Of a stretch of DNA of 6,497 nt, positions 5,754-6,497 are shown in pieces. Numbering within the stretch: position 1 is the first letter of the stretch; each line of letters begins with the position of its first letter. The stretch covers positions 1 through 6,497 of the forward strand of contig JALRCB010000055.1 of the NCBI GenBank assembly GCA_023257525.1. The letters run 5' to 3'. The notes beneath the pieces were generated by a model. It searched no databases. It saw only the letters and a list, made by a program, of their open reading frames with translations, and had not been told where the DNA came from. Position numbers and translations under genes: made by a program. The DNA is from Candidatus Nanopelagicales bacterium (GTDB taxonomy: Bacteria > Actinomycetota > Actinomycetes > S36-B12 > UBA5976).

Positions 5754-6497
5754 CTAGTGCATACCTTCTGCAGATGCGTAAGAAGCATCGTCAGCTGCAC
5801 TCTTTAGGCGTGCGATCTTGTAGATCGTTAGACCAAAGAGACACTTAGCTAGTACGTCAGCAACGGTGTAACCGATCTGACGACCAACAAAGGCATTTGC
5901 TCCGTCGATACCAAGAACTGGCATCAAGTAAGAGATTGGGTAAACACCCCAGGTTGCGATAAGCAATAGACGAAGGCGCTTAACAGTTGCTGATACTTCA
6001 CCAGGCTGCTTTTCTAGCGACTTTGTTAGCTCAACGAACAAGATGTACAGAATGTACAAGAATGGAATTGTGGAAAGTGCTCCCCAAACCATCTTTGGAC
6101 CAATTTCTGAAGTTACTTCACCTGGGTAGCCAAGTACGATCATTGCTGCTGAGGCCGGAACCAAGCGGGCAATAAGGGACTTACGATTTGCAGCTGGCAA
6201 TGCCAAAACAGCAATTGTTTCCAGAAGCAAAAGTGGAACAGTGAGTAACCAGTCAACGTAGCGGTAAGCCTCGTTGAATACTTCTGCACCAGCGTGAGCT
6301 GCTGCGAATGAGTCGTAAATTCTCCAGTAGTGGTAAAGCGCGATTAGCGTTACCGTTCCTGAAATTACGATTGCCTGTCGGTACTTTGGAAGTACGCGAG
6401 CCTGGCTTAGGTATAGATAAATTGTCGTGGCCAGCATTGATGCAAAGCCGAATGACAGAATATTGCTAACTGCCGAATATTGCCCAGCGGTTAGAGT
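5754..6497 (-). CDS. actR: Actinorhodopsin, light-driven proton pump (N-terminus beyond window)
   Basis: This is a seven-helix retinal protein that exports protons in light. The frame stays open to the right edge: 20 codons lie upstream of ATG 6437 and read TAGQYSAVSNILSFGFAS within the first helix, so 6437 is not the start. Residues here are numbered from Met6437. His36 in LYHYWRIY matches the counter-ion-partner histidine. RYVDWLLTVPLLLLE (59-73) gives proton acceptor Asp62, Thr66 and donor Glu73. Asp194 and the retinal Schiff-base Lys198 lie in ADVLAKCLFG (193-202). Leu70 sits at the proteorhodopsin position-105 site, predicting green absorption. MVWGALST (116-123) places Gly119 at the xanthorhodopsin fenestration site that exposes retinal to a carotenoid. 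The C-terminal tail is short. It is convergent with the clpS unit and shares its terminator; the promoter is off the window. Only a few N-terminal residues should be missing. Confidence 0.97.
   Translation of the reverse strand, partial: TLTAGQYSAVSNILSFGFASMLATTIYLYLSQARVLPKYRQAIVISGTVTLIALYHYWRIYDSFAAAHAGAEVFNEAYRYVDWLLTVPLLLLETIAVLALPAANRKSLIARLVPASAAMIVLGYPGEVTSEIGPKMVWGALSTIPFLYILYILFVELTKSLEKQPGEVSATVKRLRLLLIATWGVYPISYLMPVLGIDGANAFVGRQIGYTVADVLAKCLFGLTIYKIARLKSAADDASYASAEGMH

Noticed and set aside
6435..6437. ATG as the start of the rhodopsin gene
   Set aside because: The frame stays open for 20 more codons to the window edge, and those residues form the expected first half of helix A. 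The true start is outside.

Overview
The window reads as chromosomal DNA of a planktonic, probably freshwater, actinobacterium. The evidence is the combination of an actinorhodopsin-type proton pump, a GTP-type PEP carboxykinase, the actinobacterial DUF3039 and DUF2017 families, and a clpS-DUF2017 gene pair. Base composition is moderate rather than GC-rich, which fits small-genome aquatic lineages such as acI (Nanopelagicales) or the Luna group. I cannot place it more precisely from sequence alone.

Layout. At the left edge (1-516, minus) lies the N-terminal part of a family 2 glycosyltransferase that runs out of the window. A 183-bp divergent intergenic region (517-699) follows. It holds a candidate leaderless promoter for the glycosyltransferase, a CRP/GlxR-like palindrome (570-585), two TAAGTTA repeats and a weak promoter plus a good Shine-Dalgarno for pckG. 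On the plus strand come pckG (700-2523), a small DUF3039 protein (2560-2829), an MFS exporter-like transporter that overlaps it by 4 bp (2826-4208), and an HdeD/DUF308 membrane protein (4247-4816). A perfect 17-bp hairpin ends this run. A second plus-strand unit holds clpS (4907-5185) and a DUF2017 gene that starts on the next base (5186-5701). A perfect 19-bp hairpin with T-runs on both sides then separates this unit from the convergent actinorhodopsin gene (5754-6497, minus), whose N-terminus lies beyond the right edge. No gap between genes exceeds 300 bp.

Function. PEP carboxykinase sits at the PEP/oxaloacetate node and links the TCA cycle to gluconeogenesis. The DUF3039 protein and transporter are probably co-transcribed with it, but nothing in the sequence gives a biochemical link. 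ClpS delivers N-degron substrates to the Clp protease, and DUF2017 is its usual unnamed neighbour in Actinobacteria. The rhodopsin carries every residue needed for light-driven proton export, a leucine at the green-tuning site, and a glycine where retinal would be exposed to a carotenoid antenna.

No RNA genes, CRISPR arrays, insertion sequences or attachment sites were seen. Most of the window is ordinary core genome. The points most worth a second look are the antenna-type glycine in the rhodopsin and the CRP-like site, which lies exactly 61.5 bases upstream of the putative leaderless glycosyltransferase start.
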